Below are positions 16,570 through 24,672 of a DNA stretch of 35,470 bases, in pieces. The DNA is taken from positions 1-35,470 of the IMG/VR virus record IMGVR_UViG_3300013137_000060. The stretch is one strand, 5' to 3'. The notes under the pieces are model-generated. The model ran no database searches. It saw nothing but the letters and a program-made list of their open reading frames with translations, and was not told the DNA's origin. The stretch comes from a virus. Made by a program: the position numbers and the translations under genes. Each line of letters opens with the position of its first letter. The stretch's first letter is position 1.

Positions 16570-17004
16570 TTAGTTATCCTTCGGCTTCTCGAAATTGATC
16601 GTGACTGGCATCTTCCAATACGAAGAGCCTTCAACGTTCTTCAACATCGTCTGGATAAACGCTTCCGCCGATAATTCGTTGAACTTTTTTGCATCAAACA
16701 TTGCAAGCATTTGTTCCTTAAGCACCGCCTTGTTTTCGTTGATATGGTCAAGAACCATTTCTCTCACAACCGACGTAATCGTCTGCCTCGCAAGGTATTC
16801 GAGATACGGCGTTCCGCTATAACTGCTCGTCGTTACCCGACCCTCCGAGTCAACCTTTTGATTGATTGTCTGATCCAATGCCGCCTTTACCAGCTTTGCC
16901 GGATCGCCCAACGCGCTTACGATTCCAGCACGCACAACGTCCTGAACCGCTGATTCGATATACTTCTCGTCAAGTTTAAGGTCAACTCCGATGATATTTC
17001 CCAT
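16570..17004 (-). CDS. Hypothetical protein between RecT and MBL-fold genes
   Basis: This 144-residue protein starts MGNIIGVDLKLDEKYIESAVQ and has a central helical region (LEYLARQTITSVVREMVLDHI). A GGAGAGAAGAAATA ribosome binding region precedes the ATG. No domain was recognised. Genes of this size and layout commonly sit next to recT in Firmicutes phages, so a recombination accessory is a reasonable but untested idea. Confidence 0.65.
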   Translation of the reverse strand: MGNIIGVDLKLDEKYIESAVQDVVRAGIVSALGDPAKLVKAALDQTINQKVDSEGRVTTSSYSGTPYLEYLARQTITSVVREMVLDHINENKAVLKEQMLAMFDAKKFNELSAEAFIQTMLKNVEGSSYWKMPVTINFEKPKDN

Positions 17005-17018
17005 TATTTCTTCTCTCC

Positions 17019-17852
17019 TTATTCTTCCGCGATTTCGTATTCCGTGTCGATGATCTCGCCGTTCGGTTCTGACGCGACTGCCGCATCCTGATCTGCATCA
17101 GCTTTCGCCGTTTCGCTTTCCAGTTCAATCGCCTTAATTGTCTGACCGAACAGATTGCTATCGTCGGCAGTCCGAATGATCGGCTTCGTGATCTTTGCCG
17201 CGATTGTTTTCTTCACCATGTCGTTGAAGAACTTGTAGTGCGTTGCGGTCTTTTTCAGCTTGCCGTCCTCACCGAACGGTTGCATCTTTGACTGTCTCCA
17301 CGCCTGTTCGATTTCTTCCCAAGACACGACAAGACTTCTCGGCGGCTTGCCATCGTTGTAGTTGATGGTCGCGTATGCGCCGATACACTCACGTTTTGCC
17401 ATTGTTGCCAACGTCGGCTTGTGTTTGATGATTTTGTAGTATCCGTCCGGCTGAATCTCGAAGTCGAAGTCCTCTCCCTCTTTGACTGGATGCGCGATGA
17501 TCTCCTTGATTGTCGGATCGATTCGCATTGCGATAGCCTCGTATCCGTAGTACGACGGTTGCATGGTGCATTTTTTACCATAAGCGATAAAATAGCACTG
17601 TGCTTTGTCCGCTGACGGCGAAAGACCTGCGATTGACATTTCGAGCAGACTCTTATAGATCGACGCTTTGGTACAATTCATAATGTCTGCGTTGTCCTGC
17701 ATAAGCAGTTGAGCGGTTCGGATTGCGTTTGCCGCAGAATAGTTTTGCGGAAGCGTCAGCGATTTATGCTCGACGTACTCCGTGATTGCGTTGAATGCGG
17801 AATCTGCCGCGTCTTTGATGACTGCGATTTCCCCTGTTGGTTTCTGTTCCAT
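17019..17852 (-). CDS. recT: RecT-family single-strand annealing protein
   Basis: This 277-residue protein has the RecT core: ASIYKSLLEMSIAGLSPSADKAQCYFIAYG, then the strand-rich MQPSYYGYEAIAMR segment and RECIGAYATINY, SLVVSWEEIEQAW and YKFFNDMVKKTIAAKI. RecT proteins coat single-stranded DNA and anneal complementary strands during phage recombination. The C-terminal 45 residues are acidic and low in complexity. The ATG shares a base with the stop of the DUF551 gene (TAATG). It lies in one operon with an SbcC/Rad50-like ATPase, an MBL hydrolase and SSB, a coherent recombination set without an obvious RecE-type exonuclease. Confidence 0.92.
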   Translation of the reverse strand: MEQKPTGEIAVIKDAADSAFNAITEYVEHKSLTLPQNYSAANAIRTAQLLMQDNADIMNCTKASIYKSLLEMSIAGLSPSADKAQCYFIAYGKKCTMQPSYYGYEAIAMRIDPTIKEIIAHPVKEGEDFDFEIQPDGYYKIIKHKPTLATMAKRECIGAYATINYNDGKPPRSLVVSWEEIEQAWRQSKMQPFGEDGKLKKTATHYKFFNDMVKKTIAAKITKPIIRTADDSNLFGQTIKAIELESETAKADADQDAAVASEPNGEIIDTEYEIAEE

Positions 17853-18151
17853 TATTTATTTTCCTCCCACGGTTCTGGTCTTTCTTTCCAAGCAACGACC
17901 CTGTGATCGTCTCCGTCTATCGTGACACCTTCCATATCGTCCCACATGCCATCTTCTCGATATGTGCAAACTTCTGTTCCAATGACCATTTCTCCGAACC
18001 AGATCGATTTTATTGTAACATCGTATGGCTTTCGCATATCATCCGGCATACGCTCCGAACACGGAATCCACTTGGCGGAATCCCTCGCGCCGTCTGCATA
18101 TCCGGTTTCGTAAGCCTCTCCGATAGAATTAAACTTGCGTTCTTGTTCCAT
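17852..18151 (-). CDS. DUF551-like small protein
   Basis: The 99-residue product contains KWIPCSERMPDDMRKPYDV, the WI-x-x-x-ERMP-type signature of DUF551, followed by strands and a VVAWKERPEPWEE end typical of the family. These proteins are common in phage early regions and have no established function. Its start overlaps the stop of the upstream Xis-like gene and its stop overlaps the recT start, so it is tightly coupled. Confidence 0.75.
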   Translation of the reverse strand: MEQERKFNSIGEAYETGYADGARDSAKWIPCSERMPDDMRKPYDVTIKSIWFGEMVIGTEVCTYREDGMWDDMEGVTIDGDDHRVVAWKERPEPWEENK

Positions 18152-18456
18152 TAGTCTGTGATCCGTCCTTCCTTGATTCTCTGTATTTCAGACTTCGCTA
18201 TGCGATATTCCCTGTCCACTCGGTGCGCCTTGATGTTTCCTTTTTTGATTTGCGCAATCACGGTGTTCTTAACTAATCCTAGTTCCGATGCCGCTTCGCT
18301 TGGTGTGATATATTTCTCGCTGTTATCCGTTTCTAAAACCACTATGAGTCGCTCTGCTCCTTTAATCAGGTTCTCTGTTTGCGATACCTGTTCGCGCATA
18401 CCTTCAATCATCCCTCTTATCAGACCAACGCTTTGCTTGTCTTTCTCGCTTATCAT
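18151..18456 (-). CDS. Excisionase-like HTH DNA-binding protein, paralogue A
   Basis: This 101-residue protein has an N-terminal helical region (residues 1-45) and a C-terminal MerR/excisionase-like HTH: SEAASELGLVKNTVIAQIKKG, then the wing IKAHRVDREYRIAKSEIQR. The last 25 residues are almost identical to those of the next gene upstream (18468-18662), pointing to tandem duplication. The fold is used by Xis proteins and small phage regulators. Without target data it could be an excisionase for the nearby integrase or a transcription regulator. Confidence 0.75.
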   Translation of the reverse strand: MISEKDKQSVGLIRGMIEGMREQVSQTENLIKGAERLIVVLETDNSEKYITPSEAASELGLVKNTVIAQIKKGNIKAHRVDREYRIAKSEIQRIKEGRITD

Positions 18457-18467
18457 TTTCCCTCCAC

Positions 18468-18662
18468 CTAGTCCGTAATCCTTCCCTCTCGGATTCGTTG
18501 AATTTCGGACTTCGCTATTCGGTATTCCTTTCCCGCCCTATGCGCCCTAATCTTTCCGCTCTTAATCCTCTGAACAATCGTATTCCGATGGAATCCAAGC
18601 ATCTGCGCCGCTATAGATGTGGAAACGTAGTCTGAATCCTCGTAACTGCGTCCGTTGTTCAT
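18468..18662 (-). CDS. Excisionase-like HTH DNA-binding protein, paralogue B
   Basis: This 64-residue protein is essentially only the HTH unit: TSIAAQMLGFHRNTIVQRIK, then KIRAHRAGKEYRIAKSEIQR and the end EGRITD. The C-terminal 25 residues are nearly identical to paralogue A, whose extra N-terminal region it lacks. The ATG at 18662 is preferred to a start further upstream that would run through the preceding gene. At DNA level the two copies differ mainly at third codon positions, so the duplication is old enough for silent drift while the protein is conserved. Confidence 0.72.
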   Translation of the reverse strand: MNNGRSYEDSDYVSTSIAAQMLGFHRNTIVQRIKSGKIRAHRAGKEYRIAKSEIQRIREGRITD

Positions 18663-18666
18663 TTGG

Positions 18667-18897
18667 TTACTCCTTCGGCTTCTTCCCGCCCTTGCTTGCT
18701 TTCTTCTCAACGGGTGCTTCAAATCCGTTTTCGTCAGCTTTCCACGGATTCTTCTCGTTCTTCTTGACTTCGTTCAGCAATTCCGAAAACTGCTGTGCTA
18801 CTTCGGAAACAGGAAGCAGGACTTCTCGATAGCTACTCGCCGCATTCAGAAGGTTCGCGGTTTTCTGGTAAACGTCCAATTTGTTCGCATTATACAT
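18667..18897 (-). CDS. Hypothetical helical protein
   Basis: This 76-residue protein starts MYNANKLDVYQKTANLLN, has a likely helical core and a basic C-terminal tail (PVEKKASKGGKKPKE) that could contact nucleic acid. It overlaps the upstream gene by 8 nt and ends 4 nt before paralogue B. No family was recognised. Confidence 0.6.
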   Translation of the reverse strand: MYNANKLDVYQKTANLLNAASSYREVLLPVSEVAQQFSELLNEVKKNEKNPWKADENGFEAPVEKKASKGGKKPKE

Positions 18898-19126
18898 TCT
18901 TATTTCCCTCTGCTTTCTTTTGTTCTCTTTTCAGTTTGTGTAGGTCTTTTATCGCTGACTCGCTATCACGAATCAGCCGATGATGGTTCTCTCTGATCTG
19001 CAAAATCATTCCGTATGGCAAGTATCGCATATCAGTCAGCATTTTTTCTTCTCGCTTAATATCCTGTATTCGTAGTTCTTCTTGAACGATTGCACGGTCA
19101 ATCTCGTCCAGCTTTACTTCAAGCAT
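18890..19126 (-). CDS. Short coiled-coil protein
   Basis: This 78-residue protein is mostly long helix with a heptad-like pattern (LDEIDRAIVQEELRIQDIKRE; later SAIKDLHKLKREQKKAEG). It overlaps the end of the Rad50-like gene by 8 nt and the start of the following gene by 8 nt, so translation is probably coupled. It may be an accessory of the coiled-coil ATPase, but that is inference from position alone. Confidence 0.6.
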   Translation of the reverse strand: MLEVKLDEIDRAIVQEELRIQDIKREEKMLTDMRYLPYGMILQIRENHHRLIRDSESAIKDLHKLKREQKKAEGNKNV

Positions 19127-21068
19127 CAGCCCTCACGACCATCGTTTTCGTCCAAACATTTCCGCAATTCTGGCAAGTCCACTTTCCGTCAAGCGATCTG
19201 CGTCCTGCGTGATTTCCGCACTTCGGACAGTTTTCTTCAATGCGGAACAGCAAGATTGTCTGCGAATCAGCGCTTGCGCTCTTGGCGTACCCTTCGTAAT
19301 CGATGCTCTCTGTGTTGTCCGAAATAATCGGCAACGACACACCGTATGCTCTCTGGAATGCTTCAACGATATACAGCGATGCAATATACTTTGTGCTGTA
19401 TGAAAGATCGTTGTACGGCGTTCCGTTGAGCAGGATGTTGCAACACTCTTTGACCTCGCCCGTGCTCTTGACGAACTTGAAAAGGTCAAATGTCAACCCT
19501 GTTCCTGCAAAATGAATCTGTACAGCACCTTGCGCGATTTCGCACTTTAGCTTGATGAACTCGCCAACGTTGTCGATCTTCTGTTGCAGTTCTGATTTTG
19601 CTTGTGCGTCAAGTGCGTTCTGCTGTTCTAGCTCCACAATCTTCGCTTCGCATTCGTCGTTGAGTTTGATGATCGTGCGAATGTCTGCATACTTGTCGCG
19701 CTCAATCTCGATGGCTTGCGCTCGTTCAAGGAAGTCTGGCATATCCGCGTTGACGTTGAATCCTGCGATTTCCTGTTGGAGCGTGAAGATTGCGGAATCG
19801 ATTGCGTCCGTCCTGTCCTTGTCCGGCGTTGGCTTTTCGGGCAGAAGATCAATCTGTTTTGTCAGTTCATTAAGACGCTCCTTCTCTTTCGCAAGATCGT
19901 TTTCCAACGCCTTGACAGACTCCAGCGCCGCTTCGTAGTTCTCTTTCTTCTTCGCTTTAACACGCTCCACGGATTCGGCGGGTAGCTTCTGCGAGCAAGC
20001 GGCACAAGTATCTTTGACTTCCGTCTGATACGAAATCAGCGCGTCGTTGGTTTTGAGTTGAATCGTTCGCTCTAGGTTCTCAACGATTCGTTTCGATTCC
20101 AGAATCTTACCGTCAAGTTCGCGCACCTTTGCTTGCCAAGCAGATTCACTTGTCTGGAAATCCCGAACAACTGCCGCCTTCTTCTCGTTCAGTTCTTGCA
20201 ATTTCTGCAACTTCTGCGCTGCCACTGATTCTTTGTTCTTCTGCTTGAACGCCTTGTTTTCTTCTTCGAGTGCTTTGATAGCATCCGTGCATTCAGCGAT
20301 CTTCTTTTCAACAAATTCCGGCGTGACGGTTTCAGTCAGATTGCGCATGTTTGACTGCTGTTGGTTCACTTTGACAGGGAAATCAGCAATGCGCTTGACC
20401 AGTTCCGCTTCCTTGCGCTTCAAGAAATCCAGATACGCCGACGCTGTTTCGTAACGCGGCAACTGCTCTGCTAGGTCTTTGAACTGTTCAACTCGTTCCA
20501 TTGTAAGCGCAAGATCACTCGGCAATGCTTTTTCGTCAATCAGCCCCAGCAGAAGTTCTCGACGCTGTTGCCAATCTGATTTACCCGCTTTGCTCTGAAT
20601 GCCCTCCGTGAAATACCGAACCAACGAAAGGAGTTTGTAAACGTCCTGCTTGCAGATATTCGTTTCAACCCACTGGTCGAACGCTTTTACCGTGCAAGGC
20701 GTTCCGTTAATTGCGCATTCGGTGGCATATTCGCCAGTAAACACGCGCTCACGGTTATAGGCGGCTTTGTAGACACGGCTCAAAGTCACGGGCTTATCGG
20801 GCTTTCCTTCTTCTCGAATCAGGCATTCAAGCGCGACAGATGGCGAGATTCCATCTTTTTCCATTCCGATAGGAACGATTGTGAATGTCGATTCTCCCTC
20901 GCTTGTTTTTCCAGTCAGACAATACGCAAGTGCATCTGCCAGACTGCTCTTTCCAGTTTCGTTATCACCGCTGACATAGGTTGCTTTCTCGCTAAAATCG
21001 ATTTCCTTCTCTCCGTTAAAGCACTTGAAGTTGTCGATCTTGGCGGACTTGATGACGAATTGCTTCAA
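19119..21068 (-). CDS. Rad50/SbcC-like AAA ATPase with zinc hook and C-terminal zinc ribbon
   Basis: This 649-residue protein has the SMC-type plan. Walker A is GDNETGKSS (residues 34-42), long coiled coils flank a CAAC hook (about residues 353-356), and the signature-like motif LSYSTK lies near 555. A Walker-B-like strand, LPIISDNTESID, lies near 580-590. After the ATPase domain a CPKCG...CQNCG zinc ribbon (about 614-635) is appended, which SbcC/Rad50 proteins normally lack. It probably acts on DNA ends with RecT, the MBL hydrolase and SSB. The start is TTG 21068, decided by GGAGG 7 nt upstream. It is the second gene behind promoter P1. Confidence 0.85.
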   Translation of the reverse strand: MKQFVIKSAKIDNFKCFNGEKEIDFSEKATYVSGDNETGKSSLADALAYCLTGKTSEGESTFTIVPIGMEKDGISPSVALECLIREEGKPDKPVTLSRVYKAAYNRERVFTGEYATECAINGTPCTVKAFDQWVETNICKQDVYKLLSLVRYFTEGIQSKAGKSDWQQRRELLLGLIDEKALPSDLALTMERVEQFKDLAEQLPRYETASAYLDFLKRKEAELVKRIADFPVKVNQQQSNMRNLTETVTPEFVEKKIAECTDAIKALEEENKAFKQKNKESVAAQKLQKLQELNEKKAAVVRDFQTSESAWQAKVRELDGKILESKRIVENLERTIQLKTNDALISYQTEVKDTCAACSQKLPAESVERVKAKKKENYEAALESVKALENDLAKEKERLNELTKQIDLLPEKPTPDKDRTDAIDSAIFTLQQEIAGFNVNADMPDFLERAQAIEIERDKYADIRTIIKLNDECEAKIVELEQQNALDAQAKSELQQKIDNVGEFIKLKCEIAQGAVQIHFAGTGLTFDLFKFVKSTGEVKECCNILLNGTPYNDLSYSTKYIASLYIVEAFQRAYGVSLPIISDNTESIDYEGYAKSASADSQTILLFRIEENCPKCGNHAGRRSLDGKWTCQNCGNVWTKTMVVRADA

Positions 21069-21083
21069 TGGTTTTCCTCCTTG

Positions 21084-21338
21084 TTAATATGTTCCATCTA
21101 TATCGCATGGCATCGCGACTTCCAACGCAGGTTCTTCGCTAAACGGAATCGGTCGATTATTGATCTCGCGCAACTCCGTAACCAACTGCGGCAAAATCTG
21201 AAACGCACAATGACCGTCGTTTTCTCCGAGCACGAAAATACCGCAAAGCGTCCCCCTACATCTTTCGTTGATAGGAAACTGCTGAAACGGACAATATTTC
21301 TCTTTTGCTCTCTTGTTTATATCAAACTCACTTGGCAT
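21084..21338 (-). CDS. Small Cys-containing protein, first gene behind promoter P1
   Basis: This 84-residue protein has cysteines spaced as CPF...RCRGTLCG...HCAF, which could bind a metal. GGAGGTAAG precedes the ATG. It is the first gene downstream of promoter P1, about 20 nt from the predicted transcript start. No family was recognised. Confidence 0.65.
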   Translation of the reverse strand: MPSEFDINKRAKEKYCPFQQFPINERCRGTLCGIFVLGENDGHCAFQILPQLVTELREINNRPIPFSEEPALEVAMPCDIDGTY

Positions 21339-21363
21339 CGCTTACCTCCAAATCTATGTGCTT

Positions 21364-21392
21364 ATTATATCACGTTTACTGTTGTTGGTCAA
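21364..21392 (-). promoter_or_regulatory. Early promoter P1 (sigma-A type)
   Basis: On the minus strand TTGACC (21392-21387) and TATAAT (21369-21364) are 17 bp apart, with TG just before the -10 box (extended -10). The spacer begins AACAACAG and the -10 is followed by AAGCACATA. The predicted start of transcription is near 21357, about 20 nt before the first ATG at 21338. The core, spacer start and downstream bases closely match promoter P2 at 27405-27433. The site lies within the last codons and stop of the gene at 21376-21669. Confidence 0.82.
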
Positions 21393-21669
21393 CTGGTTTT
21401 TGCTTTAGCTCTGCGACCCAAAGGCTTTTATTTTCTATCAATCGCATTACTGTTCTGAATGGCATGGAGATAATAAAGCCGATGTGATAAGGCTTGTACC
21501 CGAACCAAATCCACTTCTCTTTTGCAAGCTGTTCTGCCGAAACGATTAGAATATCGCTACGCCTATACTTTTGCTTGCTCCGAAGATAAGTGTGATATTT
21601 CACGATCTTTTCGCACTTGTCGCAGTAAATTGGATCAACCGTCTTGCATGTCGTACACGGCTTATTCAT
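21376..21669 (-). CDS. Small protein with N-terminal zinc-ribbon-like Cys pairs
   Basis: This 97-residue protein begins MNKPCTTCKTVDPIYCDKCEK, two CxxC pairs expected to bind zinc, followed by a region with aromatic residues (WIWFGYKPYHIGFII). Its final codons read VDQQQ-stop and coincide with the -35 box and spacer of promoter P1. It overlaps the upstream glycosyltransferase gene by 8 nt. Function unknown. Confidence 0.65.
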   Translation of the reverse strand: MNKPCTTCKTVDPIYCDKCEKIVKYHTYLRSKQKYRRSDILIVSAEQLAKEKWIWFGYKPYHIGFIISMPFRTVMRLIENKSLWVAELKQKPVDQQQ

Positions 21670-22738
21670 TCTTCTTCTCGCTCCACTTCTTAATAATCCG
21701 CATTGCGTTTTCGGGATTGTATGCGGTTTCTCCGATGATGTTGCCTAGCTTGTTGAATTTCTGATCTGCCGCAACCAACAAAGCATGAGCCGCAGAACCC
21801 ATTTCATCCTGATCGCACAGACAACCGTACAGATAATCGAAGTCAGGATATTCGGGCAACAGATTGATCGCCATGACGTACAGAGCAATGAACTCGTTGT
21901 AGTCCTCTTTCCCGATGAACCGACCAACCATCAAATTCCGAAGCATCTGCGCTGAAAGCTCGCGGTCGTTATCAATCTCGTTCAGCAGTTTTCGTTTCGC
22001 ATCCGTTCTGACCCGATCTGCGGCTTCAAATTGACCGTCTAGGGATAACGCGCATGCGTACTGCTCAATGCACCGAAGCGACTCTGGATGTTGCTCTACG
22101 GCTCTCTCTGCAAGCGTGACGCGCATCTTGGACTTTCCCGTGCGTTCCAGCGCTTCTTTTGTGTATCCGTAATGGTCGATGTAGATCGGTTCGTCTGTGG
22201 TTAATACTCTAAGTGGAATTGCTCCGTCAAGCGTATCGTTCCAAAGCTGTTCGTGCAAATCTCCCGTGAAGAAATATTTTCGATCTTCTTCGACTCGGAT
22301 GATGCGCGGATTGACGTTTTTCGCTACGGTCTTGATCGAGCCATCGTCGTTCCTGTTTCGGATTGTCACGGCAAGAGCGTCAACGTCCCGAAGATTTATG
22401 CTTCGCTTGAAATAGTCCATTTTGTAAAGCAAACCATCAATCGATTCCTCTGCAATAATCTCGTCAACGTCCGTGAAAATCAGCCAATCTGTATCAAGCG
22501 GAATCAGGTTCAGCACAAGGTTCCTAGCTTCTGCAAACGAGAAACTATCCGATGGCATATCCGACTCAAAGACTTCTGCTCCGAGTGCCGCCGCAACTGC
22601 TACGCTCTTATCGTCGCTTCCAGTGTCGAGAACGATGATCTTGTTGGCAATCTTACGCACATTCTCAATCCATCTCGGAAGCGTCGATTCCTCATTCTTG
22701 CAGATCGCAAGCGCGACGATGTTAAGATTCTTGTTCAA
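21662..22738 (-). CDS. Family 2 (GT-A) glycosyltransferase, paralogue 1
   Basis: The 358-residue protein starts with the GT2 pattern VALAICKNEESTLPRWIENV and IIVLDTGSDDKS, then FTDVDE with the metal-binding DxD (residues 90-92), and FTGDLHEQLW further on. The C-terminal 150 residues are helical and TPR-like, as in SunS-type transferases. It would transfer a sugar from a nucleotide donor; the acceptor (protein, cell surface or phage DNA) cannot be told from sequence. It overlaps its paralogue upstream by 17 nt, so the two are probably made together. Confidence 0.82.
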   Translation of the reverse strand: MNKNLNIVALAICKNEESTLPRWIENVRKIANKIIVLDTGSDDKSVAVAAALGAEVFESDMPSDSFSFAEARNLVLNLIPLDTDWLIFTDVDEIIAEESIDGLLYKMDYFKRSINLRDVDALAVTIRNRNDDGSIKTVAKNVNPRIIRVEEDRKYFFTGDLHEQLWNDTLDGAIPLRVLTTDEPIYIDHYGYTKEALERTGKSKMRVTLAERAVEQHPESLRCIEQYACALSLDGQFEAADRVRTDAKRKLLNEIDNDRELSAQMLRNLMVGRFIGKEDYNEFIALYVMAINLLPEYPDFDYLYGCLCDQDEMGSAAHALLVAADQKFNKLGNIIGETAYNPENAMRIIKKWSEKKNE

Positions 22739-23831
22739 TGATTCCCTCCTTGATTTTTACCGCATACTCCGTCCAATAATTAAGCACTTCTTCCGCTTTT
22801 GCTCTGACAACCATTGTTTCGCCTACGTAACCGTCTGCATGTTCGTAACTCGGCAGCAGACTTAACGCTGATTGCATAGCCACTTGCGCCGTGACATAAA
22901 ACCCGTGATTGTTCGCCCAAAGACCGAGCAGATAATCCCAATCCGGCACTTCTGGATATTTTGCTTTTGCCAGAAGATAGTAGCCGAAATACTTATCGTT
23001 GTTCTCTCCGTCTACTTGCTGTGCCTGAATCAAAGATCGAAGCATGCGCACTACGAGTTCCTTATCTGTGCTTGCAAGGATTTCGTTAATGCGTGTCTCT
23101 CTGACTTCTGTTGCCGCATCCAAATCGCCCGACATATACAGTGCTTCGGCATAATGCTCTGCAATTCGCAAGTCGGTCGGATTCGCATCAAGAAGTCGTT
23201 TTGCAATCTCTGCGTTCCTCTTGCCCTTTGATCCGTCAGACAGCGCAGATTCAGAGTACCCGTAATGGTTCAGCGCGATAACAGGATTCGTCAGCATGAG
23301 GTTCTGCTTGTCTTTTCCTGCGATTATGATCTGTTCGTGCAAGTCACCTTCAAAATGAAGCGTGTTCACGCCGCGCCAACGAAGAATGCGAGGATTTCCG
23401 TTTCGAGACTGCATGATGACGTTTCCGCTATCGTCGATCGTCCGAATCTCACACATCACACCGTCGCATTCAGGTCGTTCCTCAATCACTTTCGGATTGC
23501 GCGTGATGGCTTGAATAATCGGAATGCTTTCTTCCGTGAACACTTCGTCAATGTCGGTGAAGATGACCCAATCGGCGCTCTCTGGTACGAGCTTCAATGC
23601 TTGGTTTCGCGCCCGTGCAAATGAGAACGGTTCGTTTCCGGTTTTCGTGACATATGAAAACGTGTTGATGCAAAATCCTTGCGCTAGGAACTTCGTTTCA
23701 TCTGTCGATCCAGTATCAAGCAGGTAAACTTCGTCCGCGATCTTGCTGACGTTTTCGTGCCAACGCGCCAGATTCTTTTCTTCGTTTTTACAGATTCCGA
23801 GTGCGACTACGTATGGTTTGTTGCGTTTCAT
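22722..23831 (-). CDS. Family 2 (GT-A) glycosyltransferase, paralogue 2
   Basis: The 369-residue protein shares the layout and motifs of its neighbour: VALGICKNEEKNLARWHENV, VYLLDTGSTDET, FTDIDE with DxD at about residues 93-95, and FEGDLHEQI. A helical C-terminal region of about 170 residues follows. Clear similarity over the full length shows tandem duplication followed by divergence. AAAGGACG precedes the ATG, which overlaps the stop of the upstream gene (ATGA). Two transferases acting in sequence or on different acceptors are both possible. Confidence 0.82.
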   Translation of the reverse strand: MKRNKPYVVALGICKNEEKNLARWHENVSKIADEVYLLDTGSTDETKFLAQGFCINTFSYVTKTGNEPFSFARARNQALKLVPESADWVIFTDIDEVFTEESIPIIQAITRNPKVIEERPECDGVMCEIRTIDDSGNVIMQSRNGNPRILRWRGVNTLHFEGDLHEQIIIAGKDKQNLMLTNPVIALNHYGYSESALSDGSKGKRNAEIAKRLLDANPTDLRIAEHYAEALYMSGDLDAATEVRETRINEILASTDKELVVRMLRSLIQAQQVDGENNDKYFGYYLLAKAKYPEVPDWDYLLGLWANNHGFYVTAQVAMQSALSLLPSYEHADGYVGETMVVRAKAEEVLNYWTEYAVKIKEGIIEQES

Positions 23832-24193
23832 GTTGCGTCCTTTCCAATCAGCTCCGCGAGGTCGAGCGCGTTCCCATTTTCCTTAACTTCCGCAAGTATC
23901 GATGTTTCTTGAACGTTTCCGAGCTGTCTGCCGTTCGCATCCTCAAATACGACAACCGAGCCGTATTCAAAGTTATTCATCGCAACGGCTTTAACCGCTC
24001 CGCGCTCGCTCCACCACTTAAAGAACGCCATCTGCGCCTCGGTGAATCGCGGGGGATCAGATAAGTCAATTTGATCCGGAGCACGGTGTAAATGCGTGGC
24101 GCAAACCAATTTAACATCGCAAAAATCGCAATATCCTTTTTGACGCAAGCACTCCCCCTGCATCTCGCCCAGTGTAATATCCCGTCGCTTCAT
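23828..24193 (-). CDS. Small protein with central Cys cluster
   Basis: This 121-residue protein carries a CLRQKGYCDFCDVKLVCATH element (a likely zinc site) near residues 15-35, then ARWW-like aromatic residues (FFKWWSERG) and a C-terminal beta region. ATG 24193 (MKRRDITLGEMQ) is chosen because longer versions overlap the upstream gene completely; GGAG lies 11 nt upstream. The stop overlaps the glycosyltransferase start. No family name is assigned. Confidence 0.6.
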   Translation of the reverse strand: MKRRDITLGEMQGECLRQKGYCDFCDVKLVCATHLHRAPDQIDLSDPPRFTEAQMAFFKWWSERGAVKAVAMNNFEYGSVVVFEDANGRQLGNVQETSILAEVKENGNALDLAELIGKDAT

Positions 24194-24198
24194 TCCAC

Positions 24199-24387
24199 TC
24201 AATTCTCCTGCCTCGCAATCAATCCGCAACCGTTTGATTCCTTGTTCCATATCGCGCATCTTTCTTCGATGCAAAAACCATATCCGTTGCTCGCGAAAGA
24301 ACCAGATTGCGTTTTTGATTGAAATATAGCATCGGCAATCCACATAAACGGGCACTCGGTGATTACGGTCTTTTTTTCATTTTCCAT
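24199..24387 (-). CDS. Small Cys-rich protein
   Basis: This 62-residue protein (MENEKKTVITECPFMW...) contains the cysteine run ECPF, GFCIEERCAIW and GCG, suggesting metal binding. The ATG at 24387 overlaps the 3' end of the preceding small gene by 11 nt, with GGTGA 6-7 nt upstream. Longer upstream starts would run through that gene in another frame. It ends 5 nt before the next ATG. Function unknown. Confidence 0.55.
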   Translation of the reverse strand: MENEKKTVITECPFMWIADAIFQSKTQSGSFASNGYGFCIEERCAIWNKESNGCGLIARQEN

Positions 24388-24514
24388 CTCTTTCACCATC
24401 TTTCGTCTTGTGCGGCATTCTTCCGATCGCAAGCCCAAACAACCAAAGTTCTCGTCCGGCGCGTTGCCCTTCAAAGAACTGCATCTTGTCTAGAATTTCA
24501 AAAACATCCGTCAT
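24377..24514 (-). CDS. 45-residue protein with FEGQRAGRELW motif
   Basis: The short frame encodes MTDVFEILDKMQFFEGQRAG followed by RELWLFGLAIGRMPHK and ends in TKDGERDGK. A FGQRAGRELW-type core recurs in small early proteins of Firmicutes phages, which supports a real gene. AAAGGAG lies 9-10 nt before the ATG, which overlaps the preceding stop in an ATGA arrangement. Role unknown. Confidence 0.6.
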   Translation of the reverse strand: MTDVFEILDKMQFFEGQRAGRELWLFGLAIGRMPHKTKDGERDGK

Positions 24515-24672
24515 GTTGTAGCTTCTCCTTTCGGCTCCTGTGCGAGTGCGGCGGCAACTTCTGCTTCGGCTAGGTAATAGATAGGCTTTAACACGCCCGT
24601 TTGATAGTCAAGCATAACCAGCGAGAACTTTCTTACGTCAACCCATCCGCCTTTAGTGAGCAACTTTCCCAC
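24511..24672 (-). CDS. Short frame, possible frameshifted C-terminal part of the upstream gene
   Basis: A frame with GTG at 24672 encodes about 53 residues (GKLLTKGGWVDVRKFSLVML ... IYYLAEAEVAAALAQEPKGE) and overlaps the gene at 24633-24917 by 40 nt in the -1 frame. The YYLAEAEVAAAL segment resembles the C-terminal YFTREEAEAAL-type helix of longer phage proteins whose N-terminal part resembles the upstream gene. No convincing ribosome binding site is seen. It is either a coupled small gene or the detached end of a frameshifted gene. Confidence 0.4.
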   Translation of the reverse strand: MGKLLTKGGWVDVRKFSLVMLDYQTGVLKPIYYLAEAEVAAALAQEPKGEATT

